From assembly GCA_963820035.1 (NCBI GenBank), contig CAWFYK010000009.1, positions 634,111 to 698,110 on the forward strand: DNA of 64,000 nt, written 5' to 3'. The notes beneath the pieces are model-generated. The model saw only the letters and a program-made list of their open reading frames with translations, did no database searches and was not told where the DNA came from. A program made the translations under genes and the position numbers. Shown here piece after piece: positions 25,667-34,483 of the stretch. Position 1 is the first letter of the stretch. Every line of letters begins with the position of its first letter. Origin of the DNA: JAWWPG01 sp963820035 (GTDB taxonomy: Bacteria > Actinomycetota > Actinomycetes > Propionibacteriales > Nocardioidaceae).

Positions 25667-26005
25667 TCAGTCGCTCAGAGTTAGCTCGCGATCCCCAAAG
25701 CTTGCGACAACTCGGAGAGACCCACCCAAGGCCTCGACGTAGCTCCGCAGGGTGCCGAGTTCGGAGCTAGCGATCCGTCCTGACTCGATCTGGGACACCC
25801 GGCCCTGACTGACGTGCATGATCTCGGCGAGCTCGCGTTGGGTCGTGGCCTGCCCCTTGCGGACCTCGGCCAGCCGGTAGGCGCGCACGTCCGCGATAGT
25901 TCGTTCCCTTGCCGCGTCCAAACGTTCCTGGGTGACCAGGCCGGAGGCCACGACGTCGCGCTTGACCTCTGACCACGACCGTCCGGCCGGCTTCTTCTCG
26001 CTCAT
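25667..26005 (-). CDS. XRE-family HTH protein, HigA-like antitoxin
   Basis: A 112-residue protein with a C-terminal Cro/C1 helix-turn-helix (TTQRELAEIMHVSQGRVSQIESG, about 53-75) followed by a short beta tail (GSLRVVASFGDREL). This is the form of HigA antitoxins whose toxin gene normally lies directly upstream. Upstream here there is only a short frame ending ...SIKEQEES, whose stop overlaps this ATG (ATGA); no toxin domain is found, so the gene looks solitary. A strong promoter (TTGACT, 16 bp, TATAGC) lies 80-105 bp upstream. Confidence 0.82.
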   Translation of the reverse strand: MSEKKPAGRSWSEVKRDVVASGLVTQERLDAARERTIADVRAYRLAEVRKGQATTQRELAEIMHVSQGRVSQIESGRIASSELGTLRSYVEALGGSLRVVASFGDRELTLSD

Positions 26006-26082
26006 GACTCTTCCTGCTCCTTAATCGAGCTTTGCATATCGCTGCTCGGCGCCCGGATGGTCTCGGCGTACCAGCGCTTCCA

Positions 26083-26110
26083 GCTATAGTCTTGAACCAA
26101 TATTAGTCAA
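26083..26110 (-). promoter_or_regulatory. Sigma-A-type promoter of the XRE gene
   Basis: Read on the minus strand, TTGACT (26105-26110) is followed after 16 bp by TATAGC (26083-26088). The -35 lies in an imperfect palindrome with TTGA/TCAA arms (26092-26110) that could be the XRE autoregulatory operator. It stands out as AT-rich against the GC-rich background. Confidence 0.6.
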
Positions 26111-26132
26111 GGGTTATGAGGACTCCCCGGAA

Positions 26133-29100
26133 CTACCGGCTGGGAGCCCGCGAGCGGGAGGGTGTCCTTGGTGGCTCGGGATGGTGTCGTCGTTCGTCGC
26201 TGCCCGACAGCGGGTGATTGACGTACGCCGGAGCCTCGTGCGGTTCGGGGTCGATGCTGCCCAGGACGTGGTAGCGCAGGTTCTCCACGGCGTCGCGGAC
26301 ATCGATGGGTTGCTTCGCGCTGAGCGAGCGCTCGAGAAGTCGCGAGACGTCGTACCCGTCGGTGTGCGCGCGGTCCAGAGTGGCGAGCAGCCTGTCCCAA
26401 CCGGGCGTCTGGTCGATGCCAGGCATGGCGTGGGCCAGCTGCGCGGTCCACCGGGCCTGTGGGTGGTCTGGTTGGTCGACGGCCGGGTTATCGGGGTCGC
26501 GGGGGGCGGCCGGGTCGACATGTCGGAGAAGACGCCACCATAGGGCTCCGGCGGGGTGTTCGACCGGCAGCGGGAGAGGCTCGGCCAGGGCTGCCTTCAG
26601 TGGTTGCCTTGGGTCCACTCCGGCACGGTTGAGCGTGGAGAGTCGCCGTTCGAGCGTCTCGACGTACGGGTCAGCGCTCGCAATGGCGGGCAGCACAATG
26701 GGTGGGGTCGACGCTGTTGTGCCGTCTATCGCACGGGCTCGTCGGACACGTCGATCGAGGTCGCGTTGGTGGCTCGCGGCGTCAGAGCCGACTTGTGGTG
26801 GGCCGGTCGGTCTGTCGTCGCTCAGATCTATGCTGAACGCCGCGCGCCAGACCGCCACATCGCCGAGCAGGTTCGGGTCGGACGCGGTGACCAGTTCCGC
26901 GGCCCACGTATTGGGGGTCTCGGGGGATCGTGTCGCGCTTTCATGACGGACCTGGTCGGCGAGGTCGCTGACCCGTTTGTCGCGGGCGTCGAGATAGGGG
27001 CCCCATTGCTCTTGGCGGGAAAGCGCTGCTGTAATGGGGGGCAGCCAGGGGAGGGGGCCCGCTGTGGCGTGGTGAGGCAGGCGCCATTCGAGGACTGCGG
27101 CGCGGTCGTGTGCGGTGTCGAGGGGGCCTGCGGGAGCGACGTCGAGAAGCAGGTTGACCGGGTCGGATCCGTCGAGGGATCGGAGCGCGAGTGTGCTTCG
27201 GAGGGTGGGGTATGCGGGCTCGTTGGTGAGTCCGGGCCAGATCGCCTCGGCCTGCCTGTCGAGGTAGACGAGGGCAGAGGGTCCCGAGGACCTGTTCCGC
27301 GGCGAAGCCGAGGGCGTCGCGGTAGCGGATTGGCCGCATCGTGGAGCTGCCGGGCGGGGGAGTCGAGCTCCTGCACGGTGCGTGGTGGCGGAGTGTTGGG
27401 AGCCGTCTCGCTGCAGGATGCGCGGTGAGGACGTCGATGCGCGGTGGGTGGCAGCAGTGCCCTTCGGGGTGGATCAGGCTGTGCGGGTCGCCGTCGTGGC
27501 GCGGTGGCGAGGTAGACGTGGTTGGCCGTCGGCCGCGGGAGAAGCGCGACGTACAGCAGCTGGCGGGGCTCGTCGCCGCCGACGACGATATGGGCGGTGT
27601 CGGTGGTCATGCCCTTGGGCGCCGTGGACGGTGGTGGCGTAGCCGAGCTGGACATGCTCGGGACGTAGTCGGCGGGCAGCCAAGGTCACTGATCGGCAGC
27701 TCTCGTGCTGTCTGCGCTTTGAGGCTGAGCCGTCGGCGTGGACGCTGCGTCGATGGTCCAGCGGTCGCCGTTCTTGACCCAGTCGCTGGCCGAGATGATC
27801 AGGCGGCGGTCGTTGCGCGGGTGACGATCACGTCACCGCGGAGGCCCGGTCCCATCGCCGAGCGGCACCTCGCGACCTCGTTCGGCTGACCGCGGGCTGT
27901 GCGAGTCGATCGGTTCGGGCACGGGCGTTGAGTCGGGTGACGAGGTCGCGGGTCGGGGCGAGCAGGACTGAGTCGAGTCCGGCTGCACGGTCGGCCGTCC
28001 ACGCGTCGTAGGCCTGGTCGGTGGCGGCACCGAGGTCGCCGACGTGGATGCGGTCGTGGTCGGCGTAGAACCCGAGAGCGTGGGATCGCCGTCGCGGAGC
28101 GCGAGGGTGGCAGCGGCCTCGGCGGGGTCGTGGAAGCGGCGGACCTCGGTGAGGGTGACGGCGCCGACGGTGTGCGGCGATGTCGCGGAGGACCCCGCCG
28201 GCACCGACCGCGGCGAGCTGTTGGTCGTCGCCGATGAGGCGGACGATGCCGCCGCGGCCGGTGATGAACTCGACGGCGGTGGCGAGGTCGGTGGTAGAGG
28301 CCTGGCCGGCCTCGTCGATGAGCACCAGGGTGCGTGGCCCGATGCGGCTCACCCAGGCGGGCCACTGGTCGGGCGGTGCGTGGGCGAGGGTCCAGGTCAG
28401 CTTGGCGAGGGTGTCGGTGTGACCCTCGATGGCGTCGGCCGAGCTCGTGGGCGGCCTGCGCGGACGGTGCGAGCCCGAGGACCTGGCCGCCGCCGTCGGT
28501 CCAGGCGCGGCTGAGGACCCGCATGGCGGTGGTCTTCCCGGTGCCGGCCGGGGCGAGGGCGAGTTGGAGACGGCGCCGGAGGTGGCCAGGTCGCGCACCA
28601 TGGCCGCCTGGGCGGCGTTGAGGTCGGTCCCGTTGGCGGCTGCTTCGGCGATCGCGATCCCGACCCGGACGTCGCAGACGACCCGGCCGCCGCGGTCGCC
28701 GGCGATCGCGAGCAGCTGCTGCTCGGCGTGACAGCACCGGGCGGAGGTGTACTGGGTGGCGCCGTGGACGTCATACACGCTGACTCCGTCTGCGCGCCGC
28801 AAGCTCCGGCCGGCTCGCCGACCGGGTCGGGTGATACCGAGCCGGATCGACGCTGGCGAGGGCCTCGTCGACGACCCGGTCGACGGCGGTGTCCAGATCA
28901 GCCAGTCCGATCCCGGCGGCCCGGGCCTGGCGCTCGGCCTCGGCCCGCAGGTGCCAGACCTGCCAGGTCGCCCGCGTGGCTCCAGGGCCGCGATCGTCGC
29001 AGCGCCGCGGCACGCCGGCAACCCAGTCCGGGTCCGGCACTAGGTGCGTCGCGCGGCGGTCGGCCGAGGATGCGTGCCGAATCATCTCGTCGACCTCGAC

Positions 29101-30297
29101 TGGTGCCGCCGAGGACCTCGGCGGCCTCGCGCGCGCCAGGCGGCGCGCTGGTCGGCTTCGCTGCGCGGCTGCGTGCTTGGCGTCGCGGGTCTCCAGCGTG
29201 GCCTGCTGGGCCAGCGCGATCGCCTCGACCGGGGTCGGTGGGCGCCGTGGCGGGCCTGGAAGTCGGCGGCGAGCTCGCCGCGTCGGACCTCGATGGCTCG
29301 GCGCCGGCGCGACCAGCACCGGATCAGGAGGGTGTTGATGCCGACGATCTCGCGGACCGGCCGCTTGTCTGTCGCGGGTGGCGGTGTCAGTGGAACCGGA
29401 CTCCGAGCCGGGCGATGAGCTCGGCCTCGAGGCGGGTGTTGTAGCGCTCCGAGGCCGCGGCGTTGGCCTGGTAGACGGCCGGCCGTCGAGGGCGAGCCAG
29501 CGGCCGTCCGGTCGCTCGAGGGTCTGGACCTTGTTGGTGACCGCGACGTGGGTGTGCAGATCCGGGTCGCCGGCTCGGGAGTCGCGGTGGGTGAACGCCG
29601 CCGCGATCAGCCCACGGGTGCCGACCTGGCGGACGCCGCCGCGACCGACGCGGGTGAAGGCCACCTCACGTTCGAGCCACCGAGCGTGTCCTCGACGGCC
29701 GCATCATGCGCCGCGCGGACCTGGTCGGCGACCTCGCGGTGGGGCGAGCGCCCACAGCGTCGAGACCGACTTCACCGGAGAGAACGTCAGGTCGTAACCG
29801 GCGACCGCCGAGGTCCGCTGCCGCGACGCCCGCGCGATGAACCCGGACAGCTCACGAGCGTCCAACGGGGCCCTGCCGTGCTGCTCGCCGAACAGGCGGC
29901 TCGCGACCTCGGTCCGGACCCTGGCCCGTGCATCAGCCGGCACCGAGGCATGGGCGTCCAACCCCCTGGCCGTGTTGTACGCCGACATTGCCTCGGCCAG
30001 CTGCACCCGGTACGACGACGGGGAATCGGTGGTGGGAAACGGGCGGCCGAGGGGCTGCCCGTCGCTGGGGTGCCGCCCCTCGCCGAACAGAAACTCCATC
30101 TGCTCCTCGGTCACCACATCACCGGCGGCAATGCCCAAGCCAGCCAGTCCGGCCCCGAACCACGTTCCCGGCGCCTCCCCCTTCTCGGCGTAGTACTCCG
30201 CCAGGCTCGCGGGACCGATCTCGGTCGCGTCCAGCGCGGCGACCTGGCGGGTCAGGTAGGCGTAGCCGCTGCCAGCGCTCAGCTTGTGAAGGGTCAT
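26133..30297 (-). pseudogene. MobF (TrwC/TraA-type) relaxase-helicase with many frameshifts
   Basis: Pieces of one large relaxase follow in order in all three minus frames. They include the N-terminal start MTLHKLSAGSGYAYLTRQV, the MobF core YDLTFSPVKSVSTLWAL, the HTHVAVTNKVQTL strand with the metal-binding His cluster (DPDLHTHVAV), the helicase Walker A (LAPAGTGKTTAM) and Walker B (LVLIDEAGQ), a late TVHGAQG motif and a C-terminal tail ending at 26133. Intact, it would be about 1,390 residues, normal for TraA. I count at least ten frame changes, for example near 29743, 29668, 29490, 29390, 28855, 28565 and 28440, several in or beside G/C runs. It would have nicked oriT and unwound the element for transfer. 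It is either decayed or the sequence is error-prone here. Confidence 0.75.
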
Positions 30298-30473
30298 CAC
30301 ACCACATATAGGCAACTCGTGAGCCCTGGGATGGACAGGTGCCCGGTCATGCGTGCAATGGGTGTGTCGGGTCGGTCCTGCTCTGGAAAGCTCGTCGCCC
30401 GCGTCTTGCGAGTCGCCTCGATGCACCCTGGAGCGTCGCGGCACGGTGGCCTCTCTGTCGCTAGATTGGCAAA

Positions 30474-32039
30474 ATGGGGATCTACGGGCGCGACGAGCTC
30501 TTGGAGGTCCTGCTGGAGCGACGCGAAGGTCTGATCGTCCTGACGGGCGACTCCGGTGTTGGCAAGACCTCCGTGCTACGTACCGTGCAACAACGTGAGA
30601 ACACTCGTATAGCCGTCACGGGCACTCTCATGTCTCACGAAGGCGCTCTCGAGACTGTGATCGCCGAACAGCTTGCGGATGCCTGTGCTGCCTACCTCCG
30701 GACCAGAACAGACCCGGAGAGCCAAGCAACGCAGCTGGCGAAGCGGCTGGTCGCCCGCGCGGCCAAGACGTCGGCGATTGAGATGGCTGGACTCGTAGCC
30801 AAGCAACTTCTGGGCATCCTCGCTTCCAGGCTTGGGCCGGATGCGGCGGCCGCGATCGGTCGAGTTCTTGAGGACCTCACACACACAGCGGATGAAGCCC
30901 TGGAGCGACGCCTCCGGTTGCAGTCGGGGGCTGACGCCCTTCGGCAACTTATGGGCCTGGCTGCGGAGACCGTGAGCGCTATCGGTGACGTCCTAGTTGT
31001 CCTCGATGGTGGCGAACGCCTAAGTGATTCAGATTTTGCCCTCCTGCGCGATCTCCCCGGGTTTCTGCCCGCGCGTGTAACCGTCCTTCTTGGCCTAACT
31101 ACCGCGGACACGGCGCAACATGAGAAGGCCAACCTATTGGGCATCTCGGGGGGGCTGGTTATCGAGTTGCCGGCGCTTCGGCTGGAACACATCCAGACGT
31201 GGCTGGCGGATCAGACCCTGCCGGCTGAACACGCCAAAGAGGTTCTCACCAGGACCAACGGGTACCCGCTCCTCGTTGACTCGGCCATCGCGTACCTCCT
31301 CGCCGGGAAGTCATTGAGCGAGCTCCCTCCGGGAGACACGCTTGCCAATCTTACGCGAATTTCGTGGGGTCACCTCTCATCTGACGCCCGCGCCGCAGCT
31401 TTCAGGCTCTGCGCATTCAGTAGCGCATTAACCACAGAGGAAATTCTCGCTCTTCTGGACCTTCGATTCGAGAGTTGGCTAGCCCTGCGAGAAGAGCTCA
31501 TTCGGAATCGCATCTTTACTTTGAACGAAGAATGGTTTCACGATCGACGCCGATGGTTTTTGTGGCACGAGTTCATGACATCCACCGACCGGGCGCGAAT
31601 CGCGGAGGAGTTGCTGCCCACAGTCCAAACGTGGGCACTCGATGCGTCTTCAGGCATCAATGGGCTGGCTAACTTTGCCTCCCTGCTGCCCTACGCCCCT
31701 CGCTTCAGATCCACCACTCCGGACGTTGAATTAATATCAAATCTGCGGAGCGACGCTCTTGCCACTCTCTCGGCACTGCTCGAGCTGTCAGAGCCCAGCG
31801 GTGCGTTGTATGGATTTGTCGAAACCTCGCAGCTTCTGGCGTACCTACGAAACCGAGGTCTTGCAGATAACGCTGTCTTTGTCGCCATATCGACGCTCTC
31901 GGAGAGCGGTCTAGCGTACGTGGTCGACCAGGACCTATCGCTCATCTCCCCCACGGTCCCTTCGCCCACTGCCCTCGCTTGCATTGTTGGCCGATGCTTG
32001 CTTGAGTTCAGGAGGGCGCCCCTTCCCGTGTGGCGTTGA
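30474..32039 (+). CDS. STAND/AAA-type NTPase, cargo of the integrative element
   Basis: A 521-residue protein. Walker A is GDSGVGKTS (25-33), Walker B is VLVVLDG (173-179), and a GxP motif (NGYPLLV, G263-P265) precedes a winged-helix-like region, the order found in STAND ATPases that oligomerise on sensing a ligand. The C-terminal 200 residues are helical and unassigned. Base composition is visibly lower in GC than in the flanks, with codons such as tta and ata, indicating foreign origin. A TAGATT six bases before ATG 30474 is consistent with leaderless expression. It overlaps the next gene by ten bases. A defence or regulatory role is inferred from architecture and mobile context. Confidence 0.7.
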   Translation: MGIYGRDELLEVLLERREGLIVLTGDSGVGKTSVLRTVQQRENTRIAVTGTLMSHEGALETVIAEQLADACAAYLRTRTDPESQATQLAKRLVARAAKTSAIEMAGLVAKQLLGILASRLGPDAAAAIGRVLEDLTHTADEALERRLRLQSGADALRQLMGLAAETVSAIGDVLVVLDGGERLSDSDFALLRDLPGFLPARVTVLLGLTTADTAQHEKANLLGISGGLVIELPALRLEHIQTWLADQTLPAEHAKEVLTRTNGYPLLVDSAIAYLLAGKSLSELPPGDTLANLTRISWGHLSSDARAAAFRLCAFSSALTTEEILALLDLRFESWLALREELIRNRIFTLNEEWFHDRRRWFLWHEFMTSTDRARIAEELLPTVQTWALDASSGINGLANFASLLPYAPRFRSTTPDVELISNLRSDALATLSALLELSEPSGALYGFVETSQLLAYLRNRGLADNAVFVAISTLSESGLAYVVDQDLSLISPTVPSPTALACIVGRCLLEFRRAPLPVWR

Positions 32040-33286
32040 CTGTGTTCCAACTTGCCGTAGCCCCCTTGCTCGGCTCCTTTGACCGCTGTATGTACGGATT
32101 CGGGCAGCCACTCCTGGGATCAGACTATAGAGAACTCACACGCGAGCAGGGCAACCACCCTCCGTGTCTGACAGCGCGAATTGCGCTAGACTCGCACCCC
32201 TTCTTCACGACCGTAACGTTTAGTGGGGGAGAGGAGAGGGACGCTGCCTTGGAGCGCGTATCCCGTCTATCCACTGTAATTGCTGACTCGGAGCTGCGTA
32301 CTGTCGATGTCTTCCGCCTCCCAGTTGGCCCATTACCGTCCCAACGCTTTCTCGCCGCCGCAAACGAGATCACCGAGAAAAGCCTCCCTTCGCGACCGCT
32401 CTTTGCGCACAACACCCTTAACGGCGTCTCAAGTTTTGAATGGGTGGAGGCGCGGCTGAGGGTCATTGACGTCGTGCGATCCCGAATGTCGACACTTGAG
32501 CGAGCAGCGAGCGGTCTTGACTCTGATATCAGTATTGGCACTTGCGCCGTTCCCGGTGTTGAAAATCGGTACTTGTTCGCCGACGTGTCTGGTGCAGATC
32601 TCGGTAATTTCACTTTTTCAATGGAGACGGAGGTCTCCGATCTCTGGATGGACCCTTTGCGCGGGGTGCGCATCGAGGCAGCCATCGCGGAATCGCTTAA
32701 GTGCGCAGCCAGGCGAGTAGTAAGAACGTACGAGGCGTCAGAACCCCACATGCACGAGCCGCACGTCACAGAGCTGCTGAGGATCGCCGAGCTCATTCGC
32801 GTCTTCAACAAATCCCAAGGGCGACTTCGCATTGCCAGCGAGTCGACGGTCCTCAGTGAAATGCTGAACGAGGCGCTGAGCACCCGCTATGATGACGCTG
32901 TCGCGCTCTGGGAGTCCGCGGTTCAGATTGTGCCTGCACGGGCGCCTCGAAAGAGCGCATATGCTGTGCTGCTCGTGCGCCCGGGGGAAGATGCGCCCTT
33001 TGGTAATCAGGGTTGGTCGGTTCTATGGCGCGAGCGCTCTTCGCAGTATAATGAGGTCAAGGTCACTATCCATGATGCTGAGACCACTGGCACGCCCTCA
33101 GAAGTCGATTCATTGTTCAAGAGATACTTTGGGCCTGGTTTTACAGCCGCCAGGAGCGGCTGGGCGTGGGGAGAGGTCTTCATGGCAGGCTTCTTAGGGT
33201 ACGACAGTGACCATGTTCAGTTTCTGCGCCCAGACTTCTTCAGCGGAATTGATTGGTCGTATGAACAGTGGCTCGGTGGGGGTTGA
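32030..33286 (+). CDS. Unknown partner of the STAND NTPase
   Basis: A 418-residue protein (if GTG 32030 is the start) without recognised domains or membrane segments. Its composition matches the NTPase gene and is AT-richer than the host. The start is weak: the nearest GGAGG (32011) is 14 bases away, and the frame is open back to 32006, so a single indel within 32006-32039 would merge it with the NTPase into a protein of about 930 residues. The C-terminal region (YNEVKVTIHDAETTGTPSEVDSLFKRYFGPGF and WGEVFMAGFLGYDSDHVQFLRPDFF) looks globular alpha/beta. It may be an effector or sensor domain of the system. Confidence 0.6.
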   Translation: MALTVFQLAVAPLLGSFDRCMYGFGQPLLGSDYRELTREQGNHPPCLTARIALDSHPFFTTVTFSGGEERDAALERVSRLSTVIADSELRTVDVFRLPVGPLPSQRFLAAANEITEKSLPSRPLFAHNTLNGVSSFEWVEARLRVIDVVRSRMSTLERAASGLDSDISIGTCAVPGVENRYLFADVSGADLGNFTFSMETEVSDLWMDPLRGVRIEAAIAESLKCAARRVVRTYEASEPHMHEPHVTELLRIAELIRVFNKSQGRLRIASESTVLSEMLNEALSTRYDDAVALWESAVQIVPARAPRKSAYAVLLVRPGEDAPFGNQGWSVLWRERSSQYNEVKVTIHDAETTGTPSEVDSLFKRYFGPGFTAARSGWAWGEVFMAGFLGYDSDHVQFLRPDFFSGIDWSYEQWLGGG

Positions 33287-33547
33287 GCCTCCTGGGCCGA
33301 CCATGTGTGGACGTGCGTGGAGGGGGTTCCACCCAGCTGGTGGACGACCTGCCGCGGCATGCCGACTTCAGGGACCGCGCTCGGCGGGTCGAGCGCGGAC
33401 GGGCCGGTGACAAACCGGGATATCAGAGACCGCGTGGCTGATGGCTTGAGCTTGCCCTGGAGGGAGGTGCAAACGCCTCCCCGACGAACGTCATGCACTT
33501 CGGATCTGTCCGAGAAGTCGCGCGTGCATCCGCGCCCGCGGAGCGAG

Positions 33548-33931
33548 TTAGGCAACACCCGCGGCAGAGGGAGGCCTGGTGGGCAGCTGGGTCACGATCA
33601 CTGCGTTGAGCCCGACCAACAAGGCAAAGCCGATCAGGACGATGGAAAGCACCAAGGACGTGGAGCGCGAATCGTTGCATTTGGTGACGTAGTTGATGTT
33701 GTCCGGGACGAAGTGCACCTGAGCCGCGTGCGGGTAGCGAGCCATAAAGTCAGACATCGCGCCATCCCGGAGTATCGCGGCACTCCCCTCGGGGTGCCAC
33801 GCTGCGCCGCAGGAAACGGCCTGCGCGCCTTCCAGGTGAACAGTGACCGTTCTGAGACCCATGACCAGGCCGCCGATGAGTAGTCCGGCGGCGATGACCC
33901 CGAGCAGTGCCACGAGAACGCGCCTGTTCAT
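33548..33931 (-). CDS. Small two-helix membrane protein
   Basis: A 127-residue protein with an N-terminal membrane helix (LVALLGVIAAGLLIGGLVMGL), an extracytoplasmic region of about 65 residues with two Cys (VSCGAAWHP, VTKCNDS), and a second helix (LVLSIVLIGFALLVGLNAVIV). No family is recognised. It begins at ATG 33931, near attR. A surface or immunity role is possible but unsupported. Confidence 0.6.
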   Translation of the reverse strand: MNRRVLVALLGVIAAGLLIGGLVMGLRTVTVHLEGAQAVSCGAAWHPEGSAAILRDGAMSDFMARYPHAAQVHFVPDNINYVTKCNDSRSTSLVLSIVLIGFALLVGLNAVIVTQLPTRPPSAAGVA

Positions 33932-34054
33932 GTTGGGATTCTATGGCGATGGCCACGGCCATGCGCGGGTCCCGAAGGCTCGGGCACTCCCGCGGGTGTC
34001 ATGCAACGAGCGTGAGGCCGTCTCCCGACGCAGAGGCGACGATCGATCGCGAAT

Positions 34055-34074
34055 GGTAGCCAGCGCGGTAGCCA
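34055..34074 (+). repeat. Right arm-type repeat pair
   Basis: GGTAGCCA at 34055 and 34067, with the same 12-bp spacing as the pair at 23058/23070, lying 94 bp inside attR. The shared GGTAGCCAGCG-T/C-GGTAGCCA unit at both ends of the element supports a role in integrase binding. Confidence 0.55.
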
Positions 34075-34167
34075 CCGACGGGTGCGGCGTCCTGGCCTCA
34101 GGGGATAGTCTGGTGACCGAGCAAGTGAGAACGGCCGTTTTGTGGCGCGTTGCTAGACGGGGATCCA

Positions 34168-34228
34168 GCCTCGAAAGCGTGTGTGGGTTAACAGCCCACC
34201 GTGGGTTCAAATCCCACCGCCACCGCCA
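34168..34228 (+). repeat. attR, 61-bp direct repeat (partial tRNA-Ser copy)
   Basis: Identical to the 3' part of tRNA-Ser(CGA). The 5' half of a tRNA is missing, so this is not a functional tRNA gene. It marks the right end of the integrative element; chromosomal sequence resumes at 34229. Confidence 0.93.
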
Positions 34229-34440
34229 AGCCACTCAGCGACACTCGCGCAGGTCATCACCTGTGGGGGTGCCGCCGAGGTGCAATGGCAAGAACCAGCC
34301 GGATGCTGGTCGCCAGCCCCCCACACCTCAGTGTCAGCGCAGAGCGACCCGCGTCACAGGAGTCGCTGGGCAAGTTCCTGGTCCGTCACCCTGACCTCGC
34401 TCCACAGGTCCTCTGGAGACCGGCTAATTGACGGCTAATT

Positions 34441-34459
34441 GCAATACCGTTCAGTTAAG
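34441..34459 (+). repeat. IS left inverted repeat
   Basis: 19-bp terminal repeat, preceded by the target-duplication base string GGCTAATT (34433-34440). Confidence 0.88.
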
Positions 34460-34483
34460 ATTACACTGGTGTAGTTTGGTGTC

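Larger units (their letters stand above)
22915..34228 (+). mobile_element. Integrative element inserted in tRNA-Ser(CGA)
   Basis: The element is bounded by 61-bp perfect direct repeats (attL 22915-22975, attR 34168-34228), giving 11,253 bp with one att copy. Gene order from attL is excisionase-like gene, tyrosine integrase, two small unknown genes, XRE antitoxin-like gene, decayed MobF relaxase/helicase, STAND NTPase plus partner, and a small membrane protein, then attR. Direct-repeat pairs (GGTAGCCA, 12-bp period) near both ends look like integrase arm sites. The relaxase suggests an ancestral mobilisable or conjugative element (AICE/IME class), but no intact transfer gene remains, so it is probably excisable yet not self-transmissible. 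Confidence 0.9.

Noticed and set aside
26556..27428. 290-codon plus-strand frame inside the relaxase locus
   Set aside because: The minus strand carries fragments of the relaxase in order here; the plus frame is Gly/Arg-rich without domains.
33217..33558. Minus-strand 113-codon frame between the cargo genes and the small membrane gene
   Set aside because: Overlaps the end of the cargo gene, has no ribosome site and no recognisable domain.
34168..34228. Second tRNA-Ser gene
   Set aside because: Only the 3' 61 bases are present; there is no 5' acceptor strand or D arm, so this is attR.
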